Assembly: GCA_946404845.1 (NCBI GenBank)
Contig: CAMJFD010000006.1
Coordinates: forward strand, 1-32,351
Length of the DNA stretch: 32,351 nt
From: an uncultured Butyrivibrio sp.
GTDB lineage: Bacteria; Bacillota; Clostridia; Lachnospirales; Lachnospiraceae
Reading direction: 5' to 3'
Shown piece by piece: positions 9,467 to 17,329 of the stretch. How positions within the stretch are numbered: position 1 is the stretch's first letter; every line of letters starts with the position of its first letter. Below the pieces are notes generated by a model. It was not told the DNA's origin. It made no database searches and saw nothing but the letters and a program-made list of their open reading frames with translations. The position numbers were made by a program, and so were the translations under genes.

Positions 9467-10252
9467 TTATTCCATTTCGGATGTAGAGTATTCCATTATG
9501 TCACCGGTGGTACCTTTCCACTGTGTGCCGTAGTATTTCTCACGGTACTTCTTGGGTGTAAGGCCAGTCTCTTTTTGGAATAACTGGCTGAAGTGACTCT
9601 GGGATGTAAATGCAAAATAGTTTGCTATATCAGCAAGGCTGTAATCACTGTATCTAAGGAGATTCTTGGATGCTTCGAGTTTGGCATTACGGATGTAATC
9701 ACTTGTTGATACACCAACTTCTTCCTTGAATAGCCTTGAAATATAGCTTGCAGAGTTACTTGTATATTCTGCAAGGTCTTTTATCGTAATACGTTCCTTG
9801 AGATGAGAATATATGTAATTCATACATTCGGTCATAGGTCTTGAAAGACCAGCTTTCTGGCGTATTATTTTCATCTTGTAAGTATAGTCTGTTACCATTT
9901 TGTCATGCAGCTGTTCCATGACATCTACGGAATCAATATAATCAAGCTTTTGAATATAAAAATCGCTTAGTCTGTAGGATTTCTCCATTTCCATTCCGTT
10001 ATCAATACATAGTCTTGAGATAATTGCCACAGATACTACAAAGTGGTATTTGAGATTCTGAAGTTCATTTATGGATAATTTACCAACTCCTGCCATATTC
10101 AGGAATTCATGTTTGAGACAATTCTCTCTAATGGCGTCTACGTCGCCAGTTGCAACCTGCTGATAGAACAGAAACTCTCTATTTTGATGACGATGTACAA
10201 TAGCCTCTTCATCATCAGATACGGTGTAAGACATAAAATTCTGACTTTTCAT
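9467..10252 (-). CDS. AraC-family transcriptional regulator (beta-glucan locus)
   Basis: DNA-binding regulator of 261 residues. The N-terminal 150 residues have no cupin motif I can recognise and may form a sensor domain. The C-terminal 100 residues are a typical AraC double helix-turn-helix: TIKDLAEYTSNSASYISRLFKEE for the first helix pair and SLADIANYFAFTSQSHFSQLFQKETGLTPKKYRE for the second, ending in the family signature. It is convergent with the GH94 gene and divergent from the first transporter operon, so it probably controls one or both. The start at 10252 has only a distant GGAG; M7 is an alternative. Confidence 0.88.
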   Translation of the reverse strand: MKSQNFMSYTVSDDEEAIVHRHQNREFLFYQQVATGDVDAIRENCLKHEFLNMAGVGKLSINELQNLKYHFVVSVAIISRLCIDNGMEMEKSYRLSDFYIQKLDYIDSVDVMEQLHDKMVTDYTYKMKIIRQKAGLSRPMTECMNYIYSHLKERITIKDLAEYTSNSASYISRLFKEEVGVSTSDYIRNAKLEASKNLLRYSDYSLADIANYFAFTSQSHFSQLFQKETGLTPKKYREKYYGTQWKGTTGDIMEYSTSEME

Positions 10253-10453
10253 CTAATTTTTAAAACTCCATACAATACGATAAAACAAAAATCAAAAAAC
10301 AATAATAATCCGAAAAAGCATAGCATGATTTTTATATTTTATCAATGAATTTGATATAGCAAAAAAACTATAAGAAGTAATATGTTAACAGTTCACGGGA
10401 CAACCGGTGAAGTAGTAAAGATTATAGTTAATGTTTTATTAGGAGGTAGAGTA
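10253..10453. promoter_or_regulatory. Divergent control region between AraC gene and binding-protein operon
   Basis: A 201-base AT-rich gap that must hold the promoters for both directions. TTGATA occurs at 10351-10356, without a well-spaced -10 box, which fits an activator-dependent promoter. An imperfect inverted repeat, TTCAC..GTGAA with GG/CC inside, lies at about 10392-10411 and could be an operator or a leader stem. AGGAGG at 10441-10446 is the ribosome site of the next gene. Confidence 0.4.
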
Positions 10454-11962
10454 ATGAAAAGAAAAGTGGTAAGTCTTATACTTGCTTGCTCAATGGTAGC
10501 TGGTTTAACAGCTTGTGGCAAAGGTGCTACAGATAATGGCGGAAATGCTGGAGCAGAAGCTACAACAGAGGCAGCAGAAGAAACAGAATCATCTGATGCT
10601 ACAGAAGCAGAAGAAACAACAGAATCTGCTGATACAGCAGAAGCTACAGAACTTGCACCAATCGAAAGCGATTATGTAGAGTCTGGAGAAGAAGGAAAGG
10701 TTATCAACATCTACTGCTGGAACGATGAGTTCAGACAGAGAGTAGAAGCAGTATATGATAAGGTTGATCATACATCAGATGATGGTACTATCACATATCT
10801 GACAGATGGAACAGAAATCCACTGGACAGTAAATCCTAACCAGGATGGTGTATATCAGAGCAAGCTTGATGAAGCTCTTTTAAATCAGGCAACAGCAACA
10901 GGCGATGACAAGATCGATATGTTCCTGTCAGAGACAGATTACGTTGTAAAGTATACAGATGCTGAGGCAGATGTAGCGATTCCTCTTACAGAGCTTGGTA
11001 TTGATCCTGATACAGTTCTTGCTGATCAGTATAGCTTTACTAAGACAGTTGCAAGTGATGCAAATGGTGTACAGAGAGGTTCTACATGGCAGGCTTGCCC
11101 AGTTCTGTTCGTATATAGAAGAGACATTGCTCAGGACGTATTTGGAACAGATGATCCAGACGAAATCCATGCAAAGGTTGCTGACTGGGATACAATGAAG
11201 GCTTCTGGTGAAGAACTTAAGGCTAAGGGATATTATACACTTTCATCTTATGCTGATACATTCAGAGCATATGGTAACAGTATTGCAAATCCATGGGTTG
11301 AGCAGGGTAGCACAGAAATCAATGTTGATCCACAGATCATTAACTGGGTAAATGATTCTAAGGAATGGCTTGATGCTGGTCTTATCGATGCTAATATCAA
11401 GGGACAGTGGACAGATGAATGGAACAAGGCAATGGGTTCAGCATCTAACGTATTTGGATTCTTACTTCCAGCTTGGGGTATTGACTTCGTACTTAGTCCT
11501 AACTGGGATGGAGAAACAGGTGCCTGGGCTGTAACAGATGGTCCTCAGGCATTTAACTGGGGTGGTTCATTCGTACATGGCTGTGCTGGTACAGATGATC
11601 CAGAACATGTAAGAGAAATCATGCTCGCTGTAACAGCTGATAAGGACAACCTTGTACAGATTACAAGAGACTATCTTGATTTCACAAACACACAGACAGG
11701 TATGCAGGAAATTGCAGAGGATGATAGCTTTTCAGCTGAATTCCTTGGTGGTGAGAACCCATTCAAATATTTCCAGCCTGCAGCTTCATCAATTGAGATG
11801 ACAACTCTTTCTCCATATGATCAGGGATGTGTAGAACTTGTACAGAATGCATTCAGTGATTATCTGCAGGGACAGATTGATTTCGAAACAGCAAAGGCTA
11901 ATTTCGAAACAGCTATTAAAGAAAGATATCCAGAAATTACAGCAGTTAACTGGCCAGAATAA
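10454..11962 (+). CDS. ABC sugar transporter substrate-binding lipoprotein (beta-glucan locus)
   Basis: Membrane-anchored solute-binding protein of 502 residues. ATG 10454 follows AGGAGG directly and gives a lipoprotein signal ending in the lipobox LTAC (C21); an in-frame ATG at 10382 would bury this signal, so it is rejected. Residues about 26-70 are an acidic Thr/Glu/Ala spacer lifting the domain off the membrane. The rest (about 75-502) is a bacterial family-1-type extracellular sugar-binding domain opening with GKVINIYCWNDEF and rich in Trp in the second half, as expected for oligosaccharide binding. Two permeases follow. The substrate is inferred to be beta-gluco-oligosaccharides from the neighbouring GH16, GH3 and GH94 genes. 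Confidence 0.9.
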   Translation: MKRKVVSLILACSMVAGLTACGKGATDNGGNAGAEATTEAAEETESSDATEAEETTESADTAEATELAPIESDYVESGEEGKVINIYCWNDEFRQRVEAVYDKVDHTSDDGTITYLTDGTEIHWTVNPNQDGVYQSKLDEALLNQATATGDDKIDMFLSETDYVVKYTDAEADVAIPLTELGIDPDTVLADQYSFTKTVASDANGVQRGSTWQACPVLFVYRRDIAQDVFGTDDPDEIHAKVADWDTMKASGEELKAKGYYTLSSYADTFRAYGNSIANPWVEQGSTEINVDPQIINWVNDSKEWLDAGLIDANIKGQWTDEWNKAMGSASNVFGFLLPAWGIDFVLSPNWDGETGAWAVTDGPQAFNWGGSFVHGCAGTDDPEHVREIMLAVTADKDNLVQITRDYLDFTNTQTGMQEIAEDDSFSAEFLGGENPFKYFQPAASSIEMTTLSPYDQGCVELVQNAFSDYLQGQIDFETAKANFETAIKERYPEITAVNWPE

Positions 11963-11980
11963 ATAGATTTCTAGATTTTT

Positions 11981-12012
11981 GTGGCATCCCTGATCCTTGC
12001 AGGGATTGCCAC
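11981..12012 (+). terminator. Intercistronic hairpin between binding protein and permease
   Basis: GTGGCATCCCTG (11981-11992) pairs with CAGGGATTGCCAC (12000-12012), with one bulged base and a 7-base loop. No T-run follows. It probably protects the abundant binding-protein message or partly stops transcription, so the permeases are made in lower amount. Confidence 0.65.
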
Positions 12013-12057
12013 ACTTATCTATATCTGCCAGATGATTTATAAGGAGAGTTAAATTTT

Positions 12058-12999
12058 ATGAAAAAAGCAAAGAGTATAAGCCGCGCTAAGTGGGGATATA
12101 TATTCATACTACCTTTCTTCGTGACTTATTTTATTTTTTCATTTATTCCACTTGTGGACACGATAAGGTATAGCTTTTTTGAATATTACCGCTCAGGTCT
12201 GCGTGTTGTTGGACCTAATTTTGTAGGATTTGATAACTATATAAGCGTTATGGGTAAGGATTTCTTTGATTATCTTGGAAATACCTTTATTCTATGGATG
12301 CTTGGCTTTATTCCACAGATTGTCATTGCGTTATTACTTGCTTCATGGTTCGTTGACGTAAGACTTAAGATCCATGGAGAGCAGTTCTTCAAAGTAGTTA
12401 TATATTTGCCAAATCTGATCATGGCTTCAGCTTTTGCTATGTTATTTTTCACAATGTTTTCTACATCTGGACCAATTAATAACATACTGATCTCGCTAGG
12501 TTTATCTGATTCAGCAATTGATTTTATGGGAACACCAACAGGTACAAGGCTTTTGGTTGCACTTATGAACTTCCTCATGTGGTTTGGTAATACAACTATA
12601 ATGCTTATGGCAGCTATAATGGGTATCAGCCCTGATATCTTTGAGGCAGCATCAATTGATGGAACTACACCTAGACAGACATTTTTTCATATTACACTGC
12701 CTTTGATCAGACCAATTCTGACATATACACTTATTACTTCACTTATTGGTGGATTACAGATGTTCGATGTACCACAGATTCTGACTAACGGCCAGGGTAA
12801 CCCTAACCGTACAAGTTATACACTTATCATGTGGCTCAACAATTTACTACGTGCTCCTGATTACGGAAGAGCAGGTGCCCTTTCAGTTTATCTGTTCATA
12901 GTTAGTGGTATTTTGTGCCTCGTCGTATACAGAATGGTAAATGGTAATGATGACTATTCATCCAAGAAATCTCGTAAGAAAAAAGGTAAGGTGAAGTAA
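12058..12999 (+). CDS. ABC sugar transporter permease, MalF/UgpA type
   Basis: Integral membrane permease of 313 residues, with an N-terminal membrane segment at about 12-34 (IFILPFFVTYFIF) and about six segments in total. The cytoplasmic EAA loop is EAASIDGTTPRQTFFHITLP, with E196 the first residue, which docks to the ATPase. AAGGAGAG lies nine bases before the ATG. The C-terminus is strongly basic (KKSRKKKGK). It pairs with the adjacent second permease to form the channel for the binding protein upstream. No ATPase gene is present, so a shared MsmK/UgpC-like ATPase encoded elsewhere is inferred. Confidence 0.93.
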   Translation: MKKAKSISRAKWGYIFILPFFVTYFIFSFIPLVDTIRYSFFEYYRSGLRVVGPNFVGFDNYISVMGKDFFDYLGNTFILWMLGFIPQIVIALLLASWFVDVRLKIHGEQFFKVVIYLPNLIMASAFAMLFFTMFSTSGPINNILISLGLSDSAIDFMGTPTGTRLLVALMNFLMWFGNTTIMLMAAIMGISPDIFEAASIDGTTPRQTFFHITLPLIRPILTYTLITSLIGGLQMFDVPQILTNGQGNPNRTSYTLIMWLNNLLRAPDYGRAGALSVYLFIVSGILCLVVYRMVNGNDDYSSKKSRKKKGKVK

Positions 13000-13848
13000 A
13001 TGGTTAGAAATGATTTTGGCAAAATGGCAAGAAGTTTCATAGTGCATATGGTTCTGATCATTCTTGCATTTATGTGCTTGTTCTTTTTTTACATACTAAT
13101 TATAAATTCAACACATTCACATGCTGAGCTGCAGAAAGGATTCAGTGCAGTTCCAGGTAGTAGTGCGTTGACTAATTTCAAAGCTGTTGCAAATGATGGA
13201 ACATTCCCAATGGTACGAGGTATCATGAACAGCATTGTAGTTTCATCACTTTGCGCACTGTTATGTACATACTTTTCAGCTCTTACAGCTTATGGACTGT
13301 ATGTATATGATTTTAAGTTAAAAAAAGCAGCTTTTACTTTTATCATGGTCATACTTGTAATGCCAACACAGGTAACAGCATTAGGTTTTCTACGATTGAT
13401 AACAAATATGGGTCTATATGATACTTTAATCCCTCTGATCCTACCATCTATCGCTAGTCCGGCTGTATTCTACTTTATGTACAGTTACTTACAGTCAAAC
13501 CTTCAGTTGTCTCTTGTGGAAGCTTCAAGAATAGATGGTTGTAGTGAGTTTAGAACCTTTAATACAATTATTTTTCCAATAATGAAGCCTGCGATAGCGG
13601 TACAGGCCATATTCACTTTCGTAGGTTCATGGAATAACTACTTCGTACCAGCTCTGATAATTCAGTCCAAGGACAAGGCAACAGTTCCGATCCTGATTGC
13701 AACGCTCCGTGGCGCTGATTATATGAACTTTGATATGGGTAAGGTTTATATGATGATTACAGTAGCTATCGTACCTATAATAATTGCATATCTGTTCTTA
13801 TCTAAATTCATTATTGCCGGCGTTGCTCTTGGCGGCGTCAAGGAATAA
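13000..13848 (+). CDS. ABC sugar transporter permease, MalG/UgpE type
   Basis: Second permease of the heterodimer, 282 residues. Its ATG begins at the base after the TAA of the previous gene, so the two are translationally coupled; AAGG within the preceding codons serves as ribosome site. Hydrophobic segments are spread along the chain, and the EAA loop EASRIDGCSEFRTFNTIIFP starts at E174. The terminal GVALGGVKE is typical of the CUT1 family. Last gene of this transporter operon. Confidence 0.93.
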   Translation: MVRNDFGKMARSFIVHMVLIILAFMCLFFFYILIINSTHSHAELQKGFSAVPGSSALTNFKAVANDGTFPMVRGIMNSIVVSSLCALLCTYFSALTAYGLYVYDFKLKKAAFTFIMVILVMPTQVTALGFLRLITNMGLYDTLIPLILPSIASPAVFYFMYSYLQSNLQLSLVEASRIDGCSEFRTFNTIIFPIMKPAIAVQAIFTFVGSWNNYFVPALIIQSKDKATVPILIATLRGADYMNFDMGKVYMMITVAIVPIIIAYLFLSKFIIAGVALGGVKE

Positions 13849-13911
13849 TAAATAAAATGTCTGACTACCTTCCTCTTACAGACATGAAGTGAATTATTCT
13901 GAATCAAAAAT

Positions 13912-13947
13912 GGACTTGCATCGTGATCAGTGCGGGTCCTTTTTTTG
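13912..13947 (+). terminator. Intrinsic terminator of the first transporter operon
   Basis: GGACTTGCA (13912-13920) pairs with TGCGGGTCC (13931-13939) including two G-U pairs, followed by a seven-base T-run. Confidence 0.85.
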
Positions 13948-13948
13948 T

Positions 13949-13987
13949 TAAAAAAAATGCCCTCAGCACTTTAAGGATGCTGAGGGC
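13949..13987 (-). terminator. Intrinsic terminator of the ktrB-ktrA operon
   Basis: On the minus strand GCCCTCAGCA and TGCTGAGGGC form a perfect 10-bp stem with a 9-base loop, followed by a run of eight T. It abuts the plus-strand terminator, insulating the two convergent operons. Confidence 0.92.
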
Positions 13988-14005
13988 TATATGCTCTATT
14001 AAAAA

Positions 14006-14653
14006 TTATTCTGAAACAGCTTTTAGGTTTTTCTTTTCAACTACGAGGAAGAGACGGTCTGTTTCCTTAAGCTTCTGGTCTGGATCAATAGTAAAGTCTG
14101 TCTTGTCACCATCATTAATTCCAAGAACATTTATACCGTGTTTTTTTCTGAGTTGTAATTCTTTTAGGCTGTGACCTACCCAGTGCTTCTTAGGTGTGAG
14201 CTCTACGATGGCTGCGTCGTCAGTCAGGTCAAAAAATTCTATGAAATTACTAGACATGATGCTTCTAGCTATGCTTTCACCAAATTCCTTTTCTGGCTGG
14301 ATGATCTGGTCAGCGCCAAGTCTTAGCAGCACTTCTTTCATGCGTTCATCTTTGGCTTTTGCAATTATTCTTGGAACCTTCAGCTCTTTAGATATCATTA
14401 CGCTCATGATGCTGGCTTCAAGATTCATAGACATGGCTACAATTACGATGTCCATATTACTGAGGCCTAGGTTCTTAAGAGTATTAGGATCTGTAAGGTC
14501 TCCAACGATAGCATACGTTACTTTATCTGAGAACTGATTAACGAGTTCTTCATTCTGATCTGCAACCAAAACTTCAACACCTTCTGCTGAAAGGTATTCG
14601 GCTACACTTTTTCCAAGTTTACTAAGTCCGAGGACTGCAACTGATTTAGACAT
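14006..14653 (-). CDS. ktrA: KtrA/TrkA-type RCK regulatory subunit of potassium uptake
   Basis: Peripheral cytoplasmic subunit gating the KtrB channel, 215 residues, the usual single-RCK length of KtrA. The N-terminal Rossmann domain opens with VAVLGLSKLG, a variant of the GxGxxG nucleotide motif in which the middle Gly is Ser, followed by the acidic residue of VADQNEE. The C-terminal RCK_C domain (about 140-215) contains LRKKHGINVLGI and DRLFLVV; in this family that domain can bind cyclic di-AMP. GGAGGAAAA precedes the ATG. It lies 20 bases after ktrB, so both are one operon. Confidence 0.92.
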   Translation of the reverse strand: MSKSVAVLGLSKLGKSVAEYLSAEGVEVLVADQNEELVNQFSDKVTYAIVGDLTDPNTLKNLGLSNMDIVIVAMSMNLEASIMSVMISKELKVPRIIAKAKDERMKEVLLRLGADQIIQPEKEFGESIARSIMSSNFIEFFDLTDDAAIVELTPKKHWVGHSLKELQLRKKHGINVLGINDGDKTDFTIDPDQKLKETDRLFLVVEKKNLKAVSE

Positions 14654-14673
14654 ATTTTTTCCTCCAATAATGG

Positions 14674-16050
14674 TTATCCGATAATATAATGCCCTTTGGC
14701 ATAGTTAATGTCGTTCTTGTCTGGCCTGTTAACTGTAAAGAACAGAGCCATTGATATAGGACCGATTCTGCCCAGAAACATCGAGAATATGACGATGAGC
14801 CTTCCTGTCGCATTTAGCGTAGGCGTAAGAGCAAGGGAGAGTCCGACAGTACCGGTTGCACTTATTATTTCATAAGCTGCTGCGAGAGCACGTACATGTG
14901 AGTTTGCAATTAGCATTACAGTAAACAGGAATGATACGCAAACGCTTACTGTTACGATAGCGGAAGCCTTGTTGATCATTTCATGGCTGACACTACGGCT
15001 GAATATAACAACTTCATCACGACCTCTTATATAGGATACAGCATTTAAGACGATCATGAACATTGTAACAGTCTTGACGCCGCCTGCAGTACCGACTGGA
15101 GATCCACCTATGAACATGTAGATAAGACCTACAATACAGGATGATGAATTAAGTGATTCCTGTGGAATAGTGGCAAATCCTGCTGTTCTTAAGGTAATAG
15201 ACTGGAACAGGCTGGCCATTATTTTATTTCCAATTGACATATTGCCGATTGTTGCTGGGTTATTGTATTCAAGAATCAGTATCAAGAGTGCTCCAGATAT
15301 TATCAGGACTATTGTGATATTGATAACAAGTCTTGAATGCTCATTTAGTTTTTTATACAGGCTAAATGGGTTTATGATTTTTGTGGACCAAAGCTTTTTG
15401 GCTGTATTAATCACATCGAACCAGACTACATAACCGATACCACCTACTACAATAAGAGTCATGGTGATTACATTTATAGGTATGTTAGTCTGATAATTTA
15501 TAAGTGAATTAGGACCTATTATATCCATTCCAGCATTACAGAATGCGGATACTGCATTGAATAATGATATTCCAAGTCCTTTTATAATGCCGAACTGTGG
15601 AATAAATATGATTGAATAGAGAACTGCTCCAACTCCTTCTACTATGAGGGTTCCATAGATAACTTTTTTCATAAATACTATGAGGCCTTGAATTGAATCA
15701 AGGTTGTAGTATTCCTGTACGAGCAGACGGAGCTTTAGAGAAAATCTCTTGTGCATCATCAGCATTGTAATTGAATAGAATGTTATAACGCCGAAACCTC
15801 CGATCTGTATCAGAATCAGGATTATGATCTTGCCCAGTATAGTCCAGTGTGAATAGGTATCGACAACGACGAGACCTGTAACGCAGATGGATGTTGTTGA
15901 TGTAAACAGGGCTGTCAGGAAGGATGTTTCCTCGCCCTTTACTGTACAAAATGGAATCTTTAACAGAAGTGCGCCAATAAAGATCACGCCTAAGAATCCT
16001 AATAATATTATCTGAATAGGAGTAAGTTTTATCTTAAATTTTTTTCCCAT
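14674..16050 (-). CDS. ktrB: KtrB/TrkH-type potassium channel subunit
   Basis: Integral membrane potassium translocation subunit of 458 residues, close to the usual KtrB length. Four pore-loop repeats are visible: TSICVTGL (53-60), FCNAGMDI, LRTAGFATI and SATGTVGLS, each with the conserved selectivity-filter glycine. A membrane segment follows the basic start (IQIILLGFLGVIFIGALLL). GAGGAAA lies before the ATG. First gene of the operon, with ktrA behind it. Its place between two sugar loci gives no clear functional link. Confidence 0.93.
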   Translation of the reverse strand: MGKKFKIKLTPIQIILLGFLGVIFIGALLLKIPFCTVKGEETSFLTALFTSTTSICVTGLVVVDTYSHWTILGKIIILILIQIGGFGVITFYSITMLMMHKRFSLKLRLLVQEYYNLDSIQGLIVFMKKVIYGTLIVEGVGAVLYSIIFIPQFGIIKGLGISLFNAVSAFCNAGMDIIGPNSLINYQTNIPINVITMTLIVVGGIGYVVWFDVINTAKKLWSTKIINPFSLYKKLNEHSRLVINITIVLIISGALLILILEYNNPATIGNMSIGNKIMASLFQSITLRTAGFATIPQESLNSSSCIVGLIYMFIGGSPVGTAGGVKTVTMFMIVLNAVSYIRGRDEVVIFSRSVSHEMINKASAIVTVSVCVSFLFTVMLIANSHVRALAAAYEIISATGTVGLSLALTPTLNATGRLIVIFSMFLGRIGPISMALFFTVNRPDKNDINYAKGHYIIG

Positions 16051-16088
16051 ACCGTTTCCTCAAAATTATGCAATGTAGCAAGTAAATT

Positions 16089-16100
16089 GGCCATATGGCC
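16089..16100. promoter_or_regulatory. Perfect 12-bp palindrome in the ktrB leader
   Basis: GGCCATATGGCC is a perfect palindrome lying between the extended -10 element and the ktrB ribosome site. It could be a repressor site or a small leader stem. The leader is too short for a cyclic di-AMP riboswitch. Confidence 0.35.
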
Positions 16101-16113
16101 GCAATGCTTATCT

Positions 16114-16122
16114 ATTATATCA
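16114..16122 (-). promoter_or_regulatory. Extended -10 promoter of ktrB-ktrA
   Basis: On the minus strand the sequence TGATATAAT is an extended -10 element with perfect TATAAT, about 65 bases before the ktrB start. No good -35 box is seen, as is common with extended -10 promoters. Confidence 0.45.
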
Positions 16123-16208
16123 AAAGTGCGGCGGTAATACTAGAAAAGTCGGGAAATATAAGGTAATTGTAAGGTTGGAAGCTTAGGCTTTATCTAGCAT
16201 GTTCTTAT

Positions 16209-17099
16209 TTATTCCATTGTGACCCCGCTTCCAAATTTGGAGTTAATAGATGTCCTCTTCTTGTAATCTCTTGGAGAGCAGCCGTTGTACAGCTTGAAAA
16301 CATCCTTAAAATAGTTGCTACTGTTGAATCCACAGGCAAGTGCTATCTTGGTTATTGAGTCGTCGGTTGTACGCAACATGTTCATTGCGTTACGCATGCG
16401 AACGTTATTGAGGTATACCTTGAAAGTGAATCCCGTCACCTTGTGGAATTTATATGAAAAATAAGCCGGCGTGAGCATCAGGTCAGAAGCTATGTCTTCA
16501 AGCGTTAGTGGTTTATTGTATTGTGTATCTATTATGTGCACAGCTTTTTCAATATTTATATCTATTATTTTTTCTGGAATGTATACGTCTTGCGCGATTG
16601 TTCCAAAGGAAGCAATGAGCGTCATGAGCTCGCATATATAAAGGGATTCCATTACATCACTATATTTTCCAGGATGAGTCTGCTCATGAGATATTTTACG
16701 CAACATTTCTTCAAGTCTTGAGTGACTAGATTTGTTCATGGTTATCTTATTTGGTTTTGATATGTATTCAGTTATAGCTGGAATTTTTTTGTAAAAGTAA
16801 TCTGGAATAATTTCAGGCTCAGCGAATACAACAACTCTTTCTGAAACGTCACGGCCATTGTAACTTGTGGAATGCCTTACTTCTGGCGGAATGATGATAA
16901 GGTCTCCGGCACTGACTGAAACATAGGAGTCATTTATTATATAGGTACATTGTCCTTTTTTGAGGTAATAGATTTCAATGGCAGAGTGGGTATGCTGATA
17001 AGGCATATAAAAAGAAGGTACCCTTGCCATCGTTTCGATATAAACACCCGATTCACTGATATTTTTAGAACTTAATTCGTTATTATCTCCATTAGACAT
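16209..17099 (-). CDS. AraC-family regulator with cupin sensor (second glycan locus)
   Basis: Sugar-responsive DNA-binding regulator of 296 residues. ATG 17099 follows AAAGGAAAG at good spacing; an in-frame TTG at 17171 would add 24 residues and is less likely. The N-terminal AraC-type cupin (about 25-110) shows YQHTHSAIEIYYLKKG with H36 and H38, and GDLIIIPPEVRHS. The C-terminal double helix-turn-helix (about 195-290) includes TLEDIASDLMLTPAYFSYKF and SITKIALACGFNSSNYFKDVF, ending CSPRDYKK. It is divergent from the binding-protein operon, which it probably activates. Confidence 0.92.
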   Translation of the reverse strand: MSNGDNNELSSKNISESGVYIETMARVPSFYMPYQHTHSAIEIYYLKKGQCTYIINDSYVSVSAGDLIIIPPEVRHSTSYNGRDVSERVVVFAEPEIIPDYFYKKIPAITEYISKPNKITMNKSSHSRLEEMLRKISHEQTHPGKYSDVMESLYICELMTLIASFGTIAQDVYIPEKIIDINIEKAVHIIDTQYNKPLTLEDIASDLMLTPAYFSYKFHKVTGFTFKVYLNNVRMRNAMNMLRTTDDSITKIALACGFNSSNYFKDVFKLYNGCSPRDYKKRTSINSKFGSGVTME

Positions 17100-17239
17100 T
17101 GTCTGTCTTTCCTTTCCGTATGCAAAATGCACAACTTTAATATGGAGATTACGACCACCTTCCAAGTGCAATCTAAAAAAATCAGTAGTTTATTCACTGA
17201 ACAATAAATATTTTAGTATTTTTACGTTTGCGATGCAAC

Positions 17240-17245
17240 TATACT
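17240..17245 (+). promoter_or_regulatory. Candidate -10 box of the second transporter operon
   Basis: TATACT lies about 85 bases before the binding-protein start, with no acceptable -35 box at 16-18 bases. A weak -35 is usual for AraC-activated promoters. Confidence 0.35.
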
Positions 17246-17279
17246 TTATATCATCGAAAGGGAAAAGTTATAAGTAATT

Positions 17280-17291
17280 GAAACGCGTTTC
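17280..17291. promoter_or_regulatory. LacI-family-like operator palindrome
   Basis: GAAACGCGTTTC is a perfect 12-bp palindrome with a central CpG, flanked by TT and CA. This is the form of LacI/GalR-family operators. It resembles a CcpA cre site but does not fit the cre consensus exactly. It sits between the -10 candidate and the binding-protein start, where a bound repressor would block transcription. No LacI-type gene lies in this window. Confidence 0.55.
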
Positions 17292-17329
17292 CAGTAATCA
17301 GAGAAGGTTTTGAAGGGAGAGAATTTAAT

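Noticed and set aside
10382-10453. Upstream ATG for the first binding protein
   Set aside because: It would bury the lipoprotein signal, and AGGAGG sits just before ATG 10454.
16051-16208. Cyclic di-AMP riboswitch before ktrB
   Set aside because: The leader downstream of the likely promoter is only about 60 bases, too short, and no riboswitch core is visible.
17280-17293. Canonical CcpA cre site
   Set aside because: The central bases are out of register with the TGWAANCGNTNWCA consensus; it fits a general LacI-family operator better.
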